From Rotaria macrura (Eukaryota; Rotifera; Eurotatoria; Philodinida; Philodinidae), in assembly GCA_900239685.1 (NCBI GenBank), contig OENT01000154.1:118546-182545 (forward strand): a DNA stretch of 64,000 nt, written 5' to 3'. Of this stretch, positions 24,104 through 37,869 are shown piece after piece. The position numbers and the translations under genes are program-made. Positions within the stretch are counted from its first letter, which is position 1. Each line of letters opens with the position of its first letter. Below the pieces are notes generated by a model. That model was not told the origin of the DNA. It ran no database searches and saw only the letters and a program-made list of their open reading frames with translations.

Positions 24104-26040
24104 CTAAAACTCGCTTCCTTTGAAGCGTTTGGTTGATCTTGTTTTCGAAGTTTGTTGAGAGATCAATGGCATAGCTCGAACGTCGTTGATCATGGTATTA
24201 TTTGTTCTCTGGTCTACCATGAAAACATCTTGACTAGAAATTAATTCATGTAAGTCAGCAGTAGTGCGTTCTAAATGAGAAACCAAAACAAAACAAGATA
24301 CACAATTATAATCTCATTGATGAAAACAAGATAGATATACCTTCTGAAAAAGTGTTCATGTAAATATAAGGCGATTCATGGATCTTTTGTTTTTTATAAT
24401 AAATATTTATAATTGCTTTTGTACGATTCATATATGCACATGGACAAGTAGGCATTTTAAAATAGACAACATTTGCATTCAATGTAAAATTTTTCATTTC
24501 TTCAGACCAGCTCGTCGTTTGTTCAGTAATAGTAATACAGATATCACTTTTAGTAATACGGCCTTTCAGAACTATGAATACCATTGATTCTTCACCAATA
24601 CGACCATAGCTTGGACCCATATGCTCAACAGCCACATCACCATAGCCTTAAAGAACAAAACAATAACGTAATCTTTTATCCTGTCGAAAATAAAAACAAA
24701 ATTCAATCTAACTTTCTGTCATTATACAAGAGTATTCGACACTATCCGCATCCCGTCGATATTCACCATGTTGGTCTCGACAGATTCGTGTAAAACGAAG
24801 CATAGATTGATCAAGTGTTCTAGTTTGAATTAATTTCTTTGTTATAAAATCATCTTGTTTACATTTGATCATTTCAATCATAAACCTATGAAAAAGAAAA
24901 TGAAATTCATGCAGAAATTTCTTCAACATATGTATATTTGATTCAAGTTACTTTTTATAACCAATTGAAAAATCTTCATTAGTTAAACGAAAATATAATA
25001 TATTTGGTTCATCCTGCTTGACAATCAACGCTTGATCTTCAAATGATGTTTGACTAGTTTTATTATCAATCCCATATGGGTGTGGTTTTTTTTCAATATC
25101 TACAAGAGCAACTTCTATTATGTTCACTTCTGATTGACAAGCCCATGCTTTAGGTGTCTAAGTTATAAGAAAAAATTGTTGTCATACTTTTGAACAATAT
25201 AAATTCATCTCTTACAATTATTGCAGGATAATCTAGTTCCGAATCATCTTCACAACGTATATAATGTGCTGAAAGTTTACTCTCATTTCGTGTTCGTGGA
25301 CGAAATTTAGAACGTGGTTGACTTTTAATTTTGATTTTTGTATTTTTAGTCATATCATATGGATCAGCTACAAAAAAATAATAAAATCATTAAAATGAAT
25401 AATGATGATAGAAATGCTTACATTCTTGTTCATATACGGGGTCGTTTAGTATTCCTGTTCTATTATCATGTATCAAAGCATTTGTATCTAAAAGAAAAAA
25501 CGGTGCGAGGTCTATAGTCTGATTTATTTTAAATTCTAAAGTAATTACCTGTTGTATAACTAACTGGAGTTACAGTGGCTGATTGATTTGAGGGAGCTAG
25601 AATTGGAGTTGATACATACGTAAATGTAACATATTGTTTCAAACAAAAAAATATAGTTGATTTACCTTTTATTATATCTGCCGAATATGCATTATTATAT
25701 AACTGATCGTAACATTGTGCAACAGTTTCTCTGAGAATTACAACTGAAATAAATATTACAACAATATATAGTTTTAGAAAAAATAACAGTTCTAATGGCG
25801 ATCTTACGATCTATTTCATCGGGTATAGGTAATGGATTTTCGCTTTGAAACAACTCAGTAGAATTCATAAGTGCATCTAAAAGTAAATGATGCACATAGG
25901 AATAAAATGAAATTGAGAAAAAAATTCTCATTACCTGTTGCTAATGCAGTTGACTTGGCGATGTTCGCATTTTTTCCATTTATGATGTGTGTTTTTAGTT
26001 GACTGTTTGACGTCCGAAAACTATTCGATTGCGGGATCAT
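24104..26040 (-). CDS. Rel-homology-domain (NF-kB-like) transcription factor A
   Basis: About ten short exons from ATG at 26040 to TAG at 24104, all joinable in frame across 50-90-bp GT-AG introns, giving roughly 460-470 residues. A low-complexity N-terminal region of about 120 residues is followed by the DNA-binding half of a Rel homology domain: QPRSKFRPRTRNES in place of the RFRYxCEG recognition loop, then YPAII, VNIIEVALVDI and KPHPYGIDNKT, like the Rel RPHPHELVGK segment. MLRFTRIC starts the last strand of that domain. The IPT/TIG dimerisation half follows (GEESMVFIVLKGRI, VVYFKMPTCP, INIYYKKQ). A basic KTRSTKRFKG nuclear-localisation-like stretch sits near the C-terminus. No ankyrin repeats. 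The core Arg/Tyr/Glu motif is diverged, so DNA specificity may differ. A sister copy lies 12 kb upstream (Rel B). Confidence 0.85.
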
Positions 26041-28534
26041 ATCAATAGATTGAGTAATTCTAGGTATTTATGTATGTGATTCTAAAAATATCAAGACGAT
26101 CAATTTATTTCAAGCACTATAATCTGTGTGGTATTTTTGTTCTCAAAATTTATATTGCAATCGGAATACATTAGATTCTTTTATATTCTTGATAATGATT
26201 TGGGTTTCCTCCCATATGCCGTAGGCGAGAAAAGAAAACAATCCTCTTTCTTTCTCGTTAAGTCAAATAATAATAAACTTCTGACGCCCACCACAATACA
26301 GGTAATAAAATAAATATACACAATAAAGTAAAATAAAACTATTTATTAACTATGCACGAATGCTATGTATGTGAGTTATTGATTTGATAGCAATCTACTT
26401 GAGTAATAATTCACATGTCCTGCACTAATTAATAATTATTCTATGATAATTAAGTCAGAGATATAACTGGCGAATAGAATGTGTTTGTCACTGATCAACT
26501 ACGTAGCATTGAGATAATTGAAACTAGTACATATCTGAACTAATATATCTTTAATACGGCCTAATGTGAGCTTGAAACTTAATAAAGGTTCTAATCTGGC
26601 TGTAGATTGAAAGCTAACAACTGGTTGCCATATTCAGAACATCATCAACAATATTCAATTCGTCGGTTATGTTCAAGTGAGCATTCATGTGAAGAATAAG
26701 TTCGGATCTACTTTGCGCTACATATTGATCAAGAATATATAAAACTAGATGTAAAAACTTGAGAATACACTCTATGTATTTTTATTTCAACCTATCTGAT
26801 AAGAGAAGATATCAAAAACATCGCGATATAATAATGCACATGGTTGTCGTTGCTTCGGGAGTTTTGTTAGATTCAACATTTCATCCATGATCGCACGAAA
26901 TAAATGGTATTAATAATAATATTAAAAAAATAATTTTTTGCTTCGAAGAATTACATTACTGATTTCACATATTGTTCTCAATCACTCCTCAAGGAAAGAC
27001 ACGCATCTATGCTTATCAAACTGTTGAAACTGATGAAAACAAGTTTGACTCAATCACTTCAAACCATAGAATGCATGAATACCCACAATGCGTTCGATTG
27101 ACTTACCTTATAATAGTAATGCGATTGCAGCTTCAAAACTTTCTGTTCTTTTTTCTACTGTATACTGTCAAATTGGATGCGATATATATGTTTTCGTTGC
27201 TTGGATATAACCCACCAAGTTGCAACAATCCCTTCTTTTGTTGCCATGTGTCAATATTAATCATGCTGATATAGTTTTTTTCCAGTCTGGTAAATCGAAA
27301 TATGGAGCATATTTTATGTAGAAGTAGGAAACAAACGTCAAATTTTTCGATAGATATATACAGACGATCTCGTGCAAAAGAAATGATATTGGTCGTGCTG
27401 GATAGAGATTACATATAGAATGTGCTGGAGTAATATGAACTTTTAAAAACATCATGCTGAAGAAAAACCTACTTGTTAAATATTGATTGTGGCGATCAAA
27501 TATGTCTATTTTCACCTATCAATCACTTCTCACATGCCATGTGTGTCAATTATGATAGTTTTTGTCTCAAAAAGTTCTCATCAAGATCTACCAGCCAATA
27601 GATATGGGTATGAGTATGAGTGACTTCCTCGCGACACTTAAACCCTAATGAGACTGCAACATTGACATAAAGAATTCCTTGTCATTGATGAGAATGAAAT
27701 TTTGATGTCGAAAACACAGCAGTGTTTTGTATTAATAGTCATACCCATTTAGTTAGATACTAAAGCAAGGTCTGCTAGTCAAGGATGCAAACAAATCTTA
27801 AGCATATTAAGTTAGTCTATTCGATTGAGACTATCTATTTATTCACTTGTGGTCCAAACGATTTTTCACATATGAAACTCGTGCCAGTTATCGATCGTTC
27901 CAGTTCGGTACTATTCTGAAATTCGGATTCACCATCTTATTGTTCAAAATCGGCTTAACTTTTAGTATGTACTCCTTTTATGACTGAGTCCGGTACAAAG
28001 CTTAGTCTGGCCATGTTTCTAGTCACAATCTTGATATAAAACGAAATGTCATTTTTTACGGAAACACGCTGACTATAACTGTATGATTTTTATATTATTG
28101 CTTTCATTCTGTTCAGTGATCTATTTGTATGTCCATTACATAGATAGATACATTTCTATATATAGATACATGGACAAATTTTTCAATCCTCGAAATGATC
28201 TAGTTAATTTACAATAATTTCTATTGTTGATTTTTATCAAACCTTTGTTTCTTAGAAGTCATTAAAACAAGTATTGTTCTTGCTCTTAGGATTAAAAAAC
28301 TTCGTAATCAGTAGTACGTGACCATTACTGCTAGAAAATTAGTTATATAAGGAAGATTTTTGAACATGCGTTACAAAAAAAAAACTTCTGTAATTTCAGA
28401 ATGCTATGTACATTTTTAAAACGTAGCAGTAATCCAAGTTAAATGATATTTTATCGATGAACTAGGTCCATCTATGTTATCATGGTCAATTTTATTACTA
28501 ATACAACAATTATTCTACATGAAGAATAATATTT
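26041..28534. other. Intergenic between Rel A and the ART-TPR gene
   Basis: AT-rich spacer with no supported gene. Short open frames (for example 26972-27274 plus strand) lack motifs and splice context. Confidence 0.55.
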
Positions 28535-30673
28535 CTAGCAAAAAGTAGCATTGTCCATATAGATGTTTTCATATTCTTTAAGTGATATGTTTTGAAAGAG
28601 TTTTAAACTGCTTTTATAAAGCTCAAGATCAGGATGATTTGAAGGTAATGAACGCGTACCAAGATCAATTGCACGTTCAATTAATTGAAGTCCTTCCGAA
28701 TGTCTGTTCAGTTTTACATATAACTCACCAATAGCAAAATAAGAAGTAGCCAAGGATGGATGTGCTCGTGGAAGAATTTGTTCCCGAATTTCAAGTACTC
28801 TTCTGTGACATTCCAGTGCTTTTGATAAGTTGCCCATCTTGTCGTACACTTTACCGACATCATAGTAAGATGTGGCCATGAAAGAATACGTTCCAGGAAG
28901 TGTTGTCTTGAAAATTTCTAGGGCTGTTTTGTGATAGGAAAGTGCTTTTGAATATTCACCCATAGCATCATAGACTTTACCAATATTACCATAGGAAATA
29001 GCTATATGATGATTATTTTGAGAGAGATTTTTTTGAAAGATTTTCAATGCTTCTTCAAGTGATATAAGTGCTAGCGAGTAGGCACCTTTTTTCATTTGCA
29101 CTAAACCAAGACCATTGTACGAACTAGCTAAATAGTGATGATCAGGACATAGAATTTTTCTATTGATTTCAAGTGATTTTTCATAAAAACTAGCTGCCAT
29201 TTCATAGTCCCCTTGGCTATCTTTAATGACTCCGAGATGATGATTAAGATGAGCTTGTTCAGCCTCGTCATCACACTGATCGAGTAATACTTTGTATAAA
29301 TCTTCGGCCTTACTAAATTCACCTACCATGATTAAAAATTGACCTAGACGATGCCAACCCGTCAATCCTGAAGTCTTCTTTCGTATCCAGTCAGTCAGAG
29401 CATAACGTTGTGGATCATCATCGTTTGTGAGCTTTAATTCTATTTGCCAAAGACGATCGTTGCCATGTTCAATTCGTTTAATATGACCAATACGAAAAAC
29501 ACTATGCATTGAAAAGAGAATTTCACGTTCTGCCTGATAGTTGCTAACATTCTTAATGAAAGCAAATCTAGTTGACGTATAAGATGGATCAATGGTAATA
29601 ACGAATAGAACGCCAACAAAATCTGAATTTACAAGCGAACGACGAGCAAAATTAAGTGATACGTTTTGACTTTTGCTGGTGGACAGAAAATTGTTAAACG
29701 ATAATAGACCACCTGTTGTGTTAATTAATTGATCGAGATCTTTCTTGAATAAACCTTGACCACGATAAACGGTAAATGAATCCGATTTGTAAAAGTTATT
29801 GAATTGTTCGGCATGCAATTTTACTATGTTTTGATGAAGATCTCGAATGAAGAATCCCATTTTGATGATAGTATCGAATTTCATTGTGCGTAAAGCACAA
29901 TTAAGCATTGAATAAAGAAAACATTGATACGTATACCACCATATCGGCTTATGTTGATGATATTCTTGTTGCAATCGTTTAATATTCTCTAATTCGATCG
30001 AATTATTCGCATATTTCCGACGGCAATAGCAGCAAAACTCTTCCACAGATTGCTGATCGTATTCGACGTTCAATAAAATTTCTTTTAATATTTGTGTGTA
30101 CATAAATGTTTGATTAATTTGGGTCACGCTTTGCTTTGATAACGCTTCATTTGTCGAAATGAGACCGATCGAAATTGTGTTCGGATAGAATTTTTTCGCA
30201 AGTTGATTCAATTGTTCACATATGGGTGAGATTTCTGTGAACACACCTTTTATTTTCGGCCATCTTTGAGCCCATTGTTCATGTCTTAATTGATTTTGAC
30301 AAAAAATATAGATAGAATCGATTTGAAATGTATCGTGTAGAATAGGTACAGCGGTTTCACCCAGTGTTCCGGATACAATCAAAGAAATTTTTTCTTCTTC
30401 AATAGTAGTAATAAAATGAACGCAATCGTCAGTATCACTAAATGCATAAACTTGATTAACAATTCGCCTCAATTGATTGATTGTATTGTAAGAATCAACA
30501 TTATTTGCTTCGTCAACATTTTTATCAAGCCAAACTACAATAAACTGTTCCATATTACTAGAGATTGAGTTTTGATGTAGTTTTGTTTCACTTGAGTTTT
30601 CCAATGGTTTCGAACTTTTTTTATCTTCCCAGATACCCAATACAATGCCACCTATTCTCTTAAATTGTTGCAT
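28535..30673 (-). CDS. Arginine-type ADP-ribosyltransferase with C-terminal TPR repeats
   Basis: Intronless 712-residue protein. Residues about 40-240 are a conserved-looking N-terminal region I cannot name. Residues about 240-415 form an ART domain of the R-S-E class: YRGQG (R304) binds NAD, FLSTS (S331) is the second-strand motif, and AEREILF gives the E-x-E pair (E382, E384) that directs transfer to arginine. Residues about 440-685 hold five to six TPR units of ~42 residues with the kinesin-light-chain pattern (for example YxGLGLVQMKKGAY, ALEIFKTTLP). All catalytic residues are present, so activity is likely. ART-TPR fusions form large families in bdelloid rotifers and their targets are unknown. 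No signal peptide, so it probably acts inside the cell. It lies between two Rel genes in the same orientation. Confidence 0.9.
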   Translation of the reverse strand: MQQFKRIGGIVLGIWEDKKSSKPLENSSETKLHQNSISSNMEQFIVVWLDKNVDEANNVDSYNTINQLRRIVNQVYAFSDTDDCVHFITTIEEEKISLIVSGTLGETAVPILHDTFQIDSIYIFCQNQLRHEQWAQRWPKIKGVFTEISPICEQLNQLAKKFYPNTISIGLISTNEALSKQSVTQINQTFMYTQILKEILLNVEYDQQSVEEFCCYCRRKYANNSIELENIKRLQQEYHQHKPIWWYTYQCFLYSMLNCALRTMKFDTIIKMGFFIRDLHQNIVKLHAEQFNNFYKSDSFTVYRGQGLFKKDLDQLINTTGGLLSFNNFLSTSKSQNVSLNFARRSLVNSDFVGVLFVITIDPSYTSTRFAFIKNVSNYQAEREILFSMHSVFRIGHIKRIEHGNDRLWQIELKLTNDDDPQRYALTDWIRKKTSGLTGWHRLGQFLIMVGEFSKAEDLYKVLLDQCDDEAEQAHLNHHLGVIKDSQGDYEMAASFYEKSLEINRKILCPDHHYLASSYNGLGLVQMKKGAYSLALISLEEALKIFQKNLSQNNHHIAISYGNIGKVYDAMGEYSKALSYHKTALEIFKTTLPGTYSFMATSYYDVGKVYDKMGNLSKALECHRRVLEIREQILPRAHPSLATSYFAIGELYVKLNRHSEGLQLIERAIDLGTRSLPSNHPDLELYKSSLKLFQNISLKEYENIYMDNATFC

Positions 30674-33600
30674 ATTGTACTTAGTGCAACTGGTTAACCG
30701 AAATACTAACGACGGTTATGAATCTAGTGCAAGAAATAATACTAATCAAATTTAATTTTTATGGACTTCCAATTCTCGAATATCATTATAGGTCACCATA
30801 TTCATATGTTCTAGAATAACTTATGTTTCAAACATTTACATATTCATTAAATTAATTTCTTCGAATGAGAAAAAAAATAGTAGTATGGAAATATTGTCAG
30901 AAACTACCGAACGTGGCAACAGAACACATATAGGTCATCACCCTTCTTAATATTATCGATAGATAACTAGGCGTTACGAATAAAAATTTTAAAAGAACTA
31001 ACCTGATCACTTAAGATAAATTTAACTTTTCAATACTTCACTTTTTTCTCTTTTTACCATTCTGAATGTATGAATCATAAGACATGGAAATAATTTTAAT
31101 TATATTAGAAAAAGAATCAGTTGATATATTACTCGACAATGAAAGTAAGTTTATTACAAGAATAGAAAAATTATATTTTAATCTGAAAGAAGTGATTACT
31201 AAAGAGTAGTTCTCGCATTTGAATTCATAATAATGTATAATAACGTATATTTTATAAAATCTACTGACGATATTAATTCTATATCAGCCATTATTTTTTA
31301 TGTATTCTCGAATTACATCTATACAGCAAATATTTGAATATCAACTGATTTGAAAATCAGACTTCGAAATGTGAGACGAAGTGCGAACTTCGATATTTCG
31401 AAGAAAACATCATGCATACCTCACACTACCTTGAAAACCTTTCTTTTTCGATGTAATTAATTATGATGAAACAATGATAATACTTAGGATTTCATTTAAG
31501 TGTTAGTTGTTATCAATATCATGTCGATAGTATTCTTAGTTTTAAATAGAAAGAAAAAAAATTTTAAACTTAATTAGCAATCAGATACGATTTATAAGAA
31601 ACAGCAGACATTGATTTTTTATGACAAAATAAGTGATGAGCATATTAAGAACACAATCACAATTCTTATTCACTGAGAATCGTTTGATAATGTATGATTT
31701 CTAATGCATCTTTTATAAATGTCACTTTACAGATTTCTCATGTAATTACATACAGCACACTGTACGATGATTAAATAAGACGGGACATGACTCCTCACAA
31801 TGAACACATAAATTATCCTTGCTGGAAAATGGCAACTAACTATCGACTTCAAACTCTTGTAAAGATCGACATATGATGCAAAAGTAAATATTACAACACT
31901 CATTAGATTATCGTAAAAACTGTACTAGACGGAATATTTACAATAAGAAAAATTTAGATGGTGAATTTGATTGGTTGGAATTTGGAATATTTATAATTGA
32001 TTAAAAAATCTAACTTCACATTAGTTTATAAAATCAATATCAATGTTCTGTCTAAAAAAAATAGATTTTCAGGTGTCTTTTCTACTTCTCTAACTTAGCC
32101 GTTCTAAAGGAGAGAAAAAGTTCCAACTGATTAATTTCGCAATCGATCGTCGTACAATAGTCGTTAAATATCACGTACATTTTTCGTTGAGAAATACTTC
32201 TGGGCATTCACAAAGAAAGCCACCGTGCCAATTATTATCAACATTCAGTTTTGTTAAATTCAGATACAAGTCTTCACTTTTTGTAATGTCTAGTATATAT
32301 AATTTGTTTTCGATCGTAGTACGTCGTCTGTAATTTACACATGTTTATGTTACACATGATCAGTGTTCTTAGCTATACAAGCATCGATCGGTGTTCCGTT
32401 GCTATTAAGCAAAATATAAATAGTAATCAGTAACTTAATCTGTTACGAGTTATTGAAAATATGAGTGAAGTGAAAATTGTTGATTTTTCAGTCGAAAAAC
32501 TTGAAGACTAAATCGAAAAAAAAAATATATATACATTATTTTGAAGCAATCAGTCAGATGTAGAATTCATAATATGATAGAGATTCAATTATGTTTGTTC
32601 ACTGCCGTAAAACATCATCAGGGACATTCTTAATCTATTATTAGAGCCTTTTTTTTTACATATGGCTCGTACTCATGTATATTGTTTGTTTTATCTACTG
32701 AAATTGTACGTATCCATCGAAAAAAGTCTTTTCTTGTATCAATTTAGACGGTAAATTGTGCTCGTTTTCAACATATTTACTCTTATTTTAAAACATGATG
32801 TGACATCCCATTGGCAGTAAATGTGTCAAGCAGATTCATTGTATTTAAACGTTGGTTGATAGTAACCACTACATTAAAGTAATAATCGAAGAAGAAGACA
32901 GTATTTTACAGACTAATCAAAATGAAACATTAAATACTTCGTTCATGTTTTTAAATTAAGCAAATAAATCATGATTAAAACAATATGTGAGAATAAGATT
33001 AATGTTAATATTGTTTTCAAGTCATTGTAGTACCCAAAGAGGGTCGACCAGAAAATCAGATCTGACAGGAATCAAATCGAATCGTACGGAAAAATTCATT
33101 AAACCAATGAAATCTAGTCCAAAATCTAAGCCAAGGAATCATGATCAGAATCCAAATATTGGCGTTCGTTGGGATTCTACACTCTTCATCCGAGAGTATT
33201 CACTGCAAGTTCTAAACAATTTCTAATATAAGCACAAGATTCTAAGTAGTATCAGACTCATTAAATAGGACTTAACCATCGGACCTAAGAGAGATTCCTT
33301 AACGAGAAATTCGATAGAATGTCATCGACTGACCAGATTCGAACACATCCTTTCAGTTCCAGTATCGAACGTATCCATCTAGTTACAGAAGATACTGAAT
33401 GTTGAAGCTAAAAAAGTCTCTACTTTGTATTTATGTCAGTTCAGTTTGCATTATGATTCAATTTTCAGTGATTTTATCGTACAGGTCACAGATGTAGTTC
33501 AGTTACCAGATATAAATTGATTAGATTCAGTCTAATTACTTGCATGAGAAGATGGCACTTTTATCGATTCGAGTTAGTTCATGAAATTGGATTCATTAAG

Positions 33601-36600
33601 CATCGTTGCCGCATGAAACTAGATAATCAATGAAAGAGAATCTAAAAGCACATGAAATAACTATATATGATGTAACTGTGCCCGACATAAATGCCGTAAT
33701 TCATCAAGTTCGCTGATTTTCCCGTTGATAAAAGGCAATAAGACTTGCTATGACGTTCTTACTTTCGATTATGAGGGAATAACATATTGAATAATCACAA
33801 AGCACATTTCCCATTGCATGAAACTGTTATTTTAAGAAACAGTCGTTTTTTTTTCAGATCAAGAATTTCGATGAATGATAACTTGCAGTAATTTCGTCAA
33901 ATACTTGCCGATTAGTTATTAGCAGCTATAAAATTAGAACTATTTATACTTCGTAGAGAAGTACAAACATACTGTACACATATCAAAAAACATAAGTGAA
34001 GTTACTTGCGTGAAAAAAAGTTTCTTCTTTTATTGTTTGTCATAATTTAAAAACAATACTTTTGATCGATCTGATCTTGTTGAATATACTCGACGATCAA
34101 TGCGATAAATGTGTGTGTAAAAGCGTTTTGTGTTTTGTTACCTTACATCGACAATTGGATTTTTTTCTCATAATTCTTATTATTTGTTGACTTCCTACAG
34201 ATTTCAATTTACGACAATCAGAACAAACATGAACTAGATTTAAAGCATTATTTTCTTTTTTCTCTCTCTCTGTTCGTGTGCTTTTGTTATGTAAAATGGT
34301 TCTTTCAAGCTTCAACATTTTATCGATGAGATTGATTACAAATGCCCACAATAGTATAGATCTTTCATAAGATTTTTGCTTGATTTATATACTATCGATT
34401 CCAAAAATTCAATATCTACTAAGAGAAAAAAAGTATTCCAGCTCAATCATGTTTATCACGGAAAACATTCAGATGAGAACTCTTTTACATAGTAGTGCTT
34501 CTTGAAATGTATACATATTCGACTGTAACAATTGCATGATAAGTAAACAGTTTTGCATGAAATATTTTGTAATATTTTTAGTCCTACATCGATAGGAATA
34601 AGGACTGGGAAATTTATAGAAATAATTTCATCACTCATTTTTAGCCACTATCAATCAGTTCTAGAAGAATATGTTGAGGAGAATCGGAGTGCTACATTAG
34701 TCAACGAATCATGGTCATTTCTTGACTTCATTTATACAAGTATTATTTTTTATATCTGTACAAATCAAAACGACATACGTATACGATAACAACAGAAAAT
34801 GTAAAAAGAGCCTATACAGAAATATTAACTATTATAAAGGCTAGTATAATAGAGATCACATGACATATGGTCAATATAGGAAGAATAATTTTCAATATGA
34901 ATAATTTTATTTCTTCGATTATCTTGAAAACAATGCATTTCATTCGTCATTACTTGTAGTCTATATGAATGCTAATATTTATTGTGATTGATTACTTACT
35001 TAAATATGCTTTTCATTTTTAATTTCACAAAAAAACAACAAGACAATACCTAGAATTTTAAGAAAATTCTGGAGACTTGCCTTGACTAGCCCGATAAAAG
35101 AATCGATTATAGCAATTATTTATCTAACATAAATTTGATGCAGTGTTATAAAAAAACAACTTTTCAGTAAATTAAAAATCTATTTATTGACTAAAAACAG
35201 ATCTGTTTTGTTTAACAAACACTGTATATTTCATTTTATGCATCTGTGTAAAGTGACTTTTATTTTACTTCTCTATTTTTAGAAACATTGCTGCAAAACG
35301 TCTGTACGAAATCAAAAACTTGAATACAATTTTTCTTTACATCCATGTTTATCCGTCGAACGATGTTGATAATGTTAATTCAATCAGAATATTGATAGCA
35401 AGAATTGAAAATCTTAGCGCCGTGCTCGTCCTCATCAATACTATTCAATAATCGAAGGCAAAATCAAATGTTTTTTTCAAGTTGCATACTATAATGTCGA
35501 TAGAAAACATGTCGTAACCTACTGGAGAACTTCATAGTTATATTTACAATAATCATTCGTTGTTTTTAGAATTAAGTACAGATCGCATCATTTCCTGAAC
35601 TAATTCAACATACATTCGCAACTTTGAACACGAATGGTATGCACAGTCGCATAGTGGTTTAGAGCATCCATGCAGATTCAGTTGATCCATATTAGATAAT
35701 CCTGTGTAATTTACTATTCATCCAGTCACATCGTTTTTAATTTAAACTGACCTACAAAATAATGACGAGAATTCTTGTGTTTTGAAATAGCCGATGAAAT
35801 AAGACGAGCGGCGTCCAAAGATTGAGCTTTGTGAATTCTCCCAATTCCTGAAAACACCAAATAAAAGTGGAAAATTCCCCAGAGAAATTAAGAACTGACT
35901 CTGCAAAAACCTTGCTAGTTTCCGTCGGTTTCTCGTGATGAATAAATCTCAAATGAATATGACACTGGTTTCCAGCCTCCATAACTTCTCATTTCCGGAG
36001 TTCTTCCCGTGGACATCAATTACTGGCAATGGCTTTGGTAAAGAACTGACGAAATATCTAGTACTGACCGTCAACATTCTCATTGGAGGAAATGAGAAGA
36101 TATCAAGCCTGAAAATCCATATCATATTTATTGTAGATTTATTCGTCAGGAGAAATTGAGCAGAAACTAGCAAGGTTTTTCGGAGATGTTCGAGGGTCTG
36201 TTCTTAGTTCCTCGGGAGATTTGTGACTTTTAGCTGGTATTTTAGGAATTGAAAGAATTCTTAAACCTCAGTCCTTCGAAGCACTCGTTTCAGTATATGA
36301 TTTGATTTCAGAGAATGAGAAGCAATAAACTATAACCAATAGCAGAAACGATAATTGCACTCATTTATTCACGTTTTTTAAGATTCCTCGACTTGACGAC
36401 AATTCATCTTAAAAGTCTTGAATACTAGTATTACAAGTATTTATCTACACTATTCCTAAAATTTTGAAATTTTCAAAAATGAAAATCCTGTTGATAAAAT
36501 CAGCTAATTAATAAAATTTAAATGAAATCTAAGTATATTTTCATTCGTGCCGAATAAATACTTTTTTTCTTGAATTGGCAATCCATTGACAGATTTCATG

Positions 36601-37869
36601 GTTTGCATGTAGAAAGGGTAATTTACTATTCATACGCAGTTATTTTTTTTTATCCAGGTACTAGTAAATGAGAGGTATATTCATGGAAATCCACAAGAAA
36701 ATATAGGCCAATCGACTGATTTATTACCTTGAACCTTTATATGCAATCCATCGAAAGCCGATGATTTCGATTTTGACATAGAATAAAACCGATACTATGA
36801 AAATATCCTGCCAAACTCAAGGTGAAATATCAAGATCGAATAGATAGTATTTTTCCTCTACTCGTCTTGTAGAAGTTCTTGTTTACAATCATTTTTCAGA
36901 AGAAAGCAGAAATACTCGACTTAATTTTTTCCCTTTAGCCACGATTGTAAACAATCATCATGTGATGAACGTGAGAAAAAGATTGTTTTTACCATTCGTT
37001 GTACATAAGTGCTCTAATATATAAGAAGAACTTGAACGTGATTTATCATCGACATTGAATCAAAGAGATAATCAAATAGCTAAAGGCTAATGTCCTTCAA
37101 AAATATAGTAATAATATTTTGTTAGTAATAAGTATCGTTCTATCAACGCAGGAGTGGATGTCTGTTTGACAAGAAACGAATGAATGTATCAGTCGCGTTT
37201 TTTATAATAAAAATAAAGGATAACATTGATCAGACTTGTCTGTTGTCAAGAGCTTGTCGGCTAATATTCAAACTATGTTCATTCTATATCTCTCCATTCC
37301 AATAACACTCATTTATGACGCGTACAATTTTATCTGCTGATAGTATCCTTTAGAAAACCTATCGATCATTGGATGTATTTGTAGACAACTATTAATTAGA
37401 CAAAATGAACCTGAAAATCATAATTTCATGTTGAATATGAATAAAAGAAACATTGTGCTGGGTTCTATTAATAATTGTAGAGCTGATACAGAGGTAGCAA
37501 AACAGAGAGTTCAACCAGTCATCTATTGATTTGATCCGATGATTAGCTGATCTTTTTTCTCATTTCGCTGGCGTTTCATTGTTTCGAGAAGAGCTAGACA
37601 GCAAAACACTAAAAGACACTGAGAAAAATAACACACGCACATGTAGAAAAACAGACATAGTGTTCGAAAACTACTCCTCTTACTTGTAAGAATATCAATA
37701 AGTTTGTAAAAATTACAGTAAACATACACTTTGATGTACTCTGTATGAAAGAAAGAACATTGAAATTCATAATTAAATGAAAAATATACAATAGATAAGA
37801 ATATTTTAAAATGATATCCGAAGTAAAAATATAGAAAATAACATGAGGCTTTTAAATATTTGTAAAAGT
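30674..37869. other. Long intergenic region between the ART-TPR gene and Rel B
   Basis: 7.2 kb with no supported gene. Its one clear structure is the foldback element at about 35782-36312. Small frames at 32987-33226 (+), 34097-34351 (-) and 34553-34789 (+) show no family resemblance. Confidence 0.55.
35782..36312. repeat. Foldback element, ~240-bp imperfect inverted arms
   Basis: The left arm (about 35782-36010) and right arm (about 36060-36312) are inverted copies around a ~50-bp spacer. Matching segments include CAATTCCT(g/a)AAA(a)(c/t)ACCA, AA(t/c)TAAGAAC(t/a)GAC, AAACCTTGCTAGTTTC and GA(t/c)GAATAAATCT. A transcript would fold into a long hairpin. No coding content is recognisable; the open frames at 35752-36173 are by-products of the repeat. 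Confidence 0.75.

Noticed and set aside
34097..34351. 84-residue minus-strand frame with CSDC and NCRC
   Set aside because: Cysteine spacing fits no zinc-binding family I recognise, and there is no splice or context support.
35640..35706. tRNA-like stretch (agtggtttagagca box A-like, cacag/ctgtg end pairing)
   Set aside because: No acceptable anticodon stem or T-arm and no GGTTCRANNCC box B, so it is not called a tRNA or tRNA-derived repeat.
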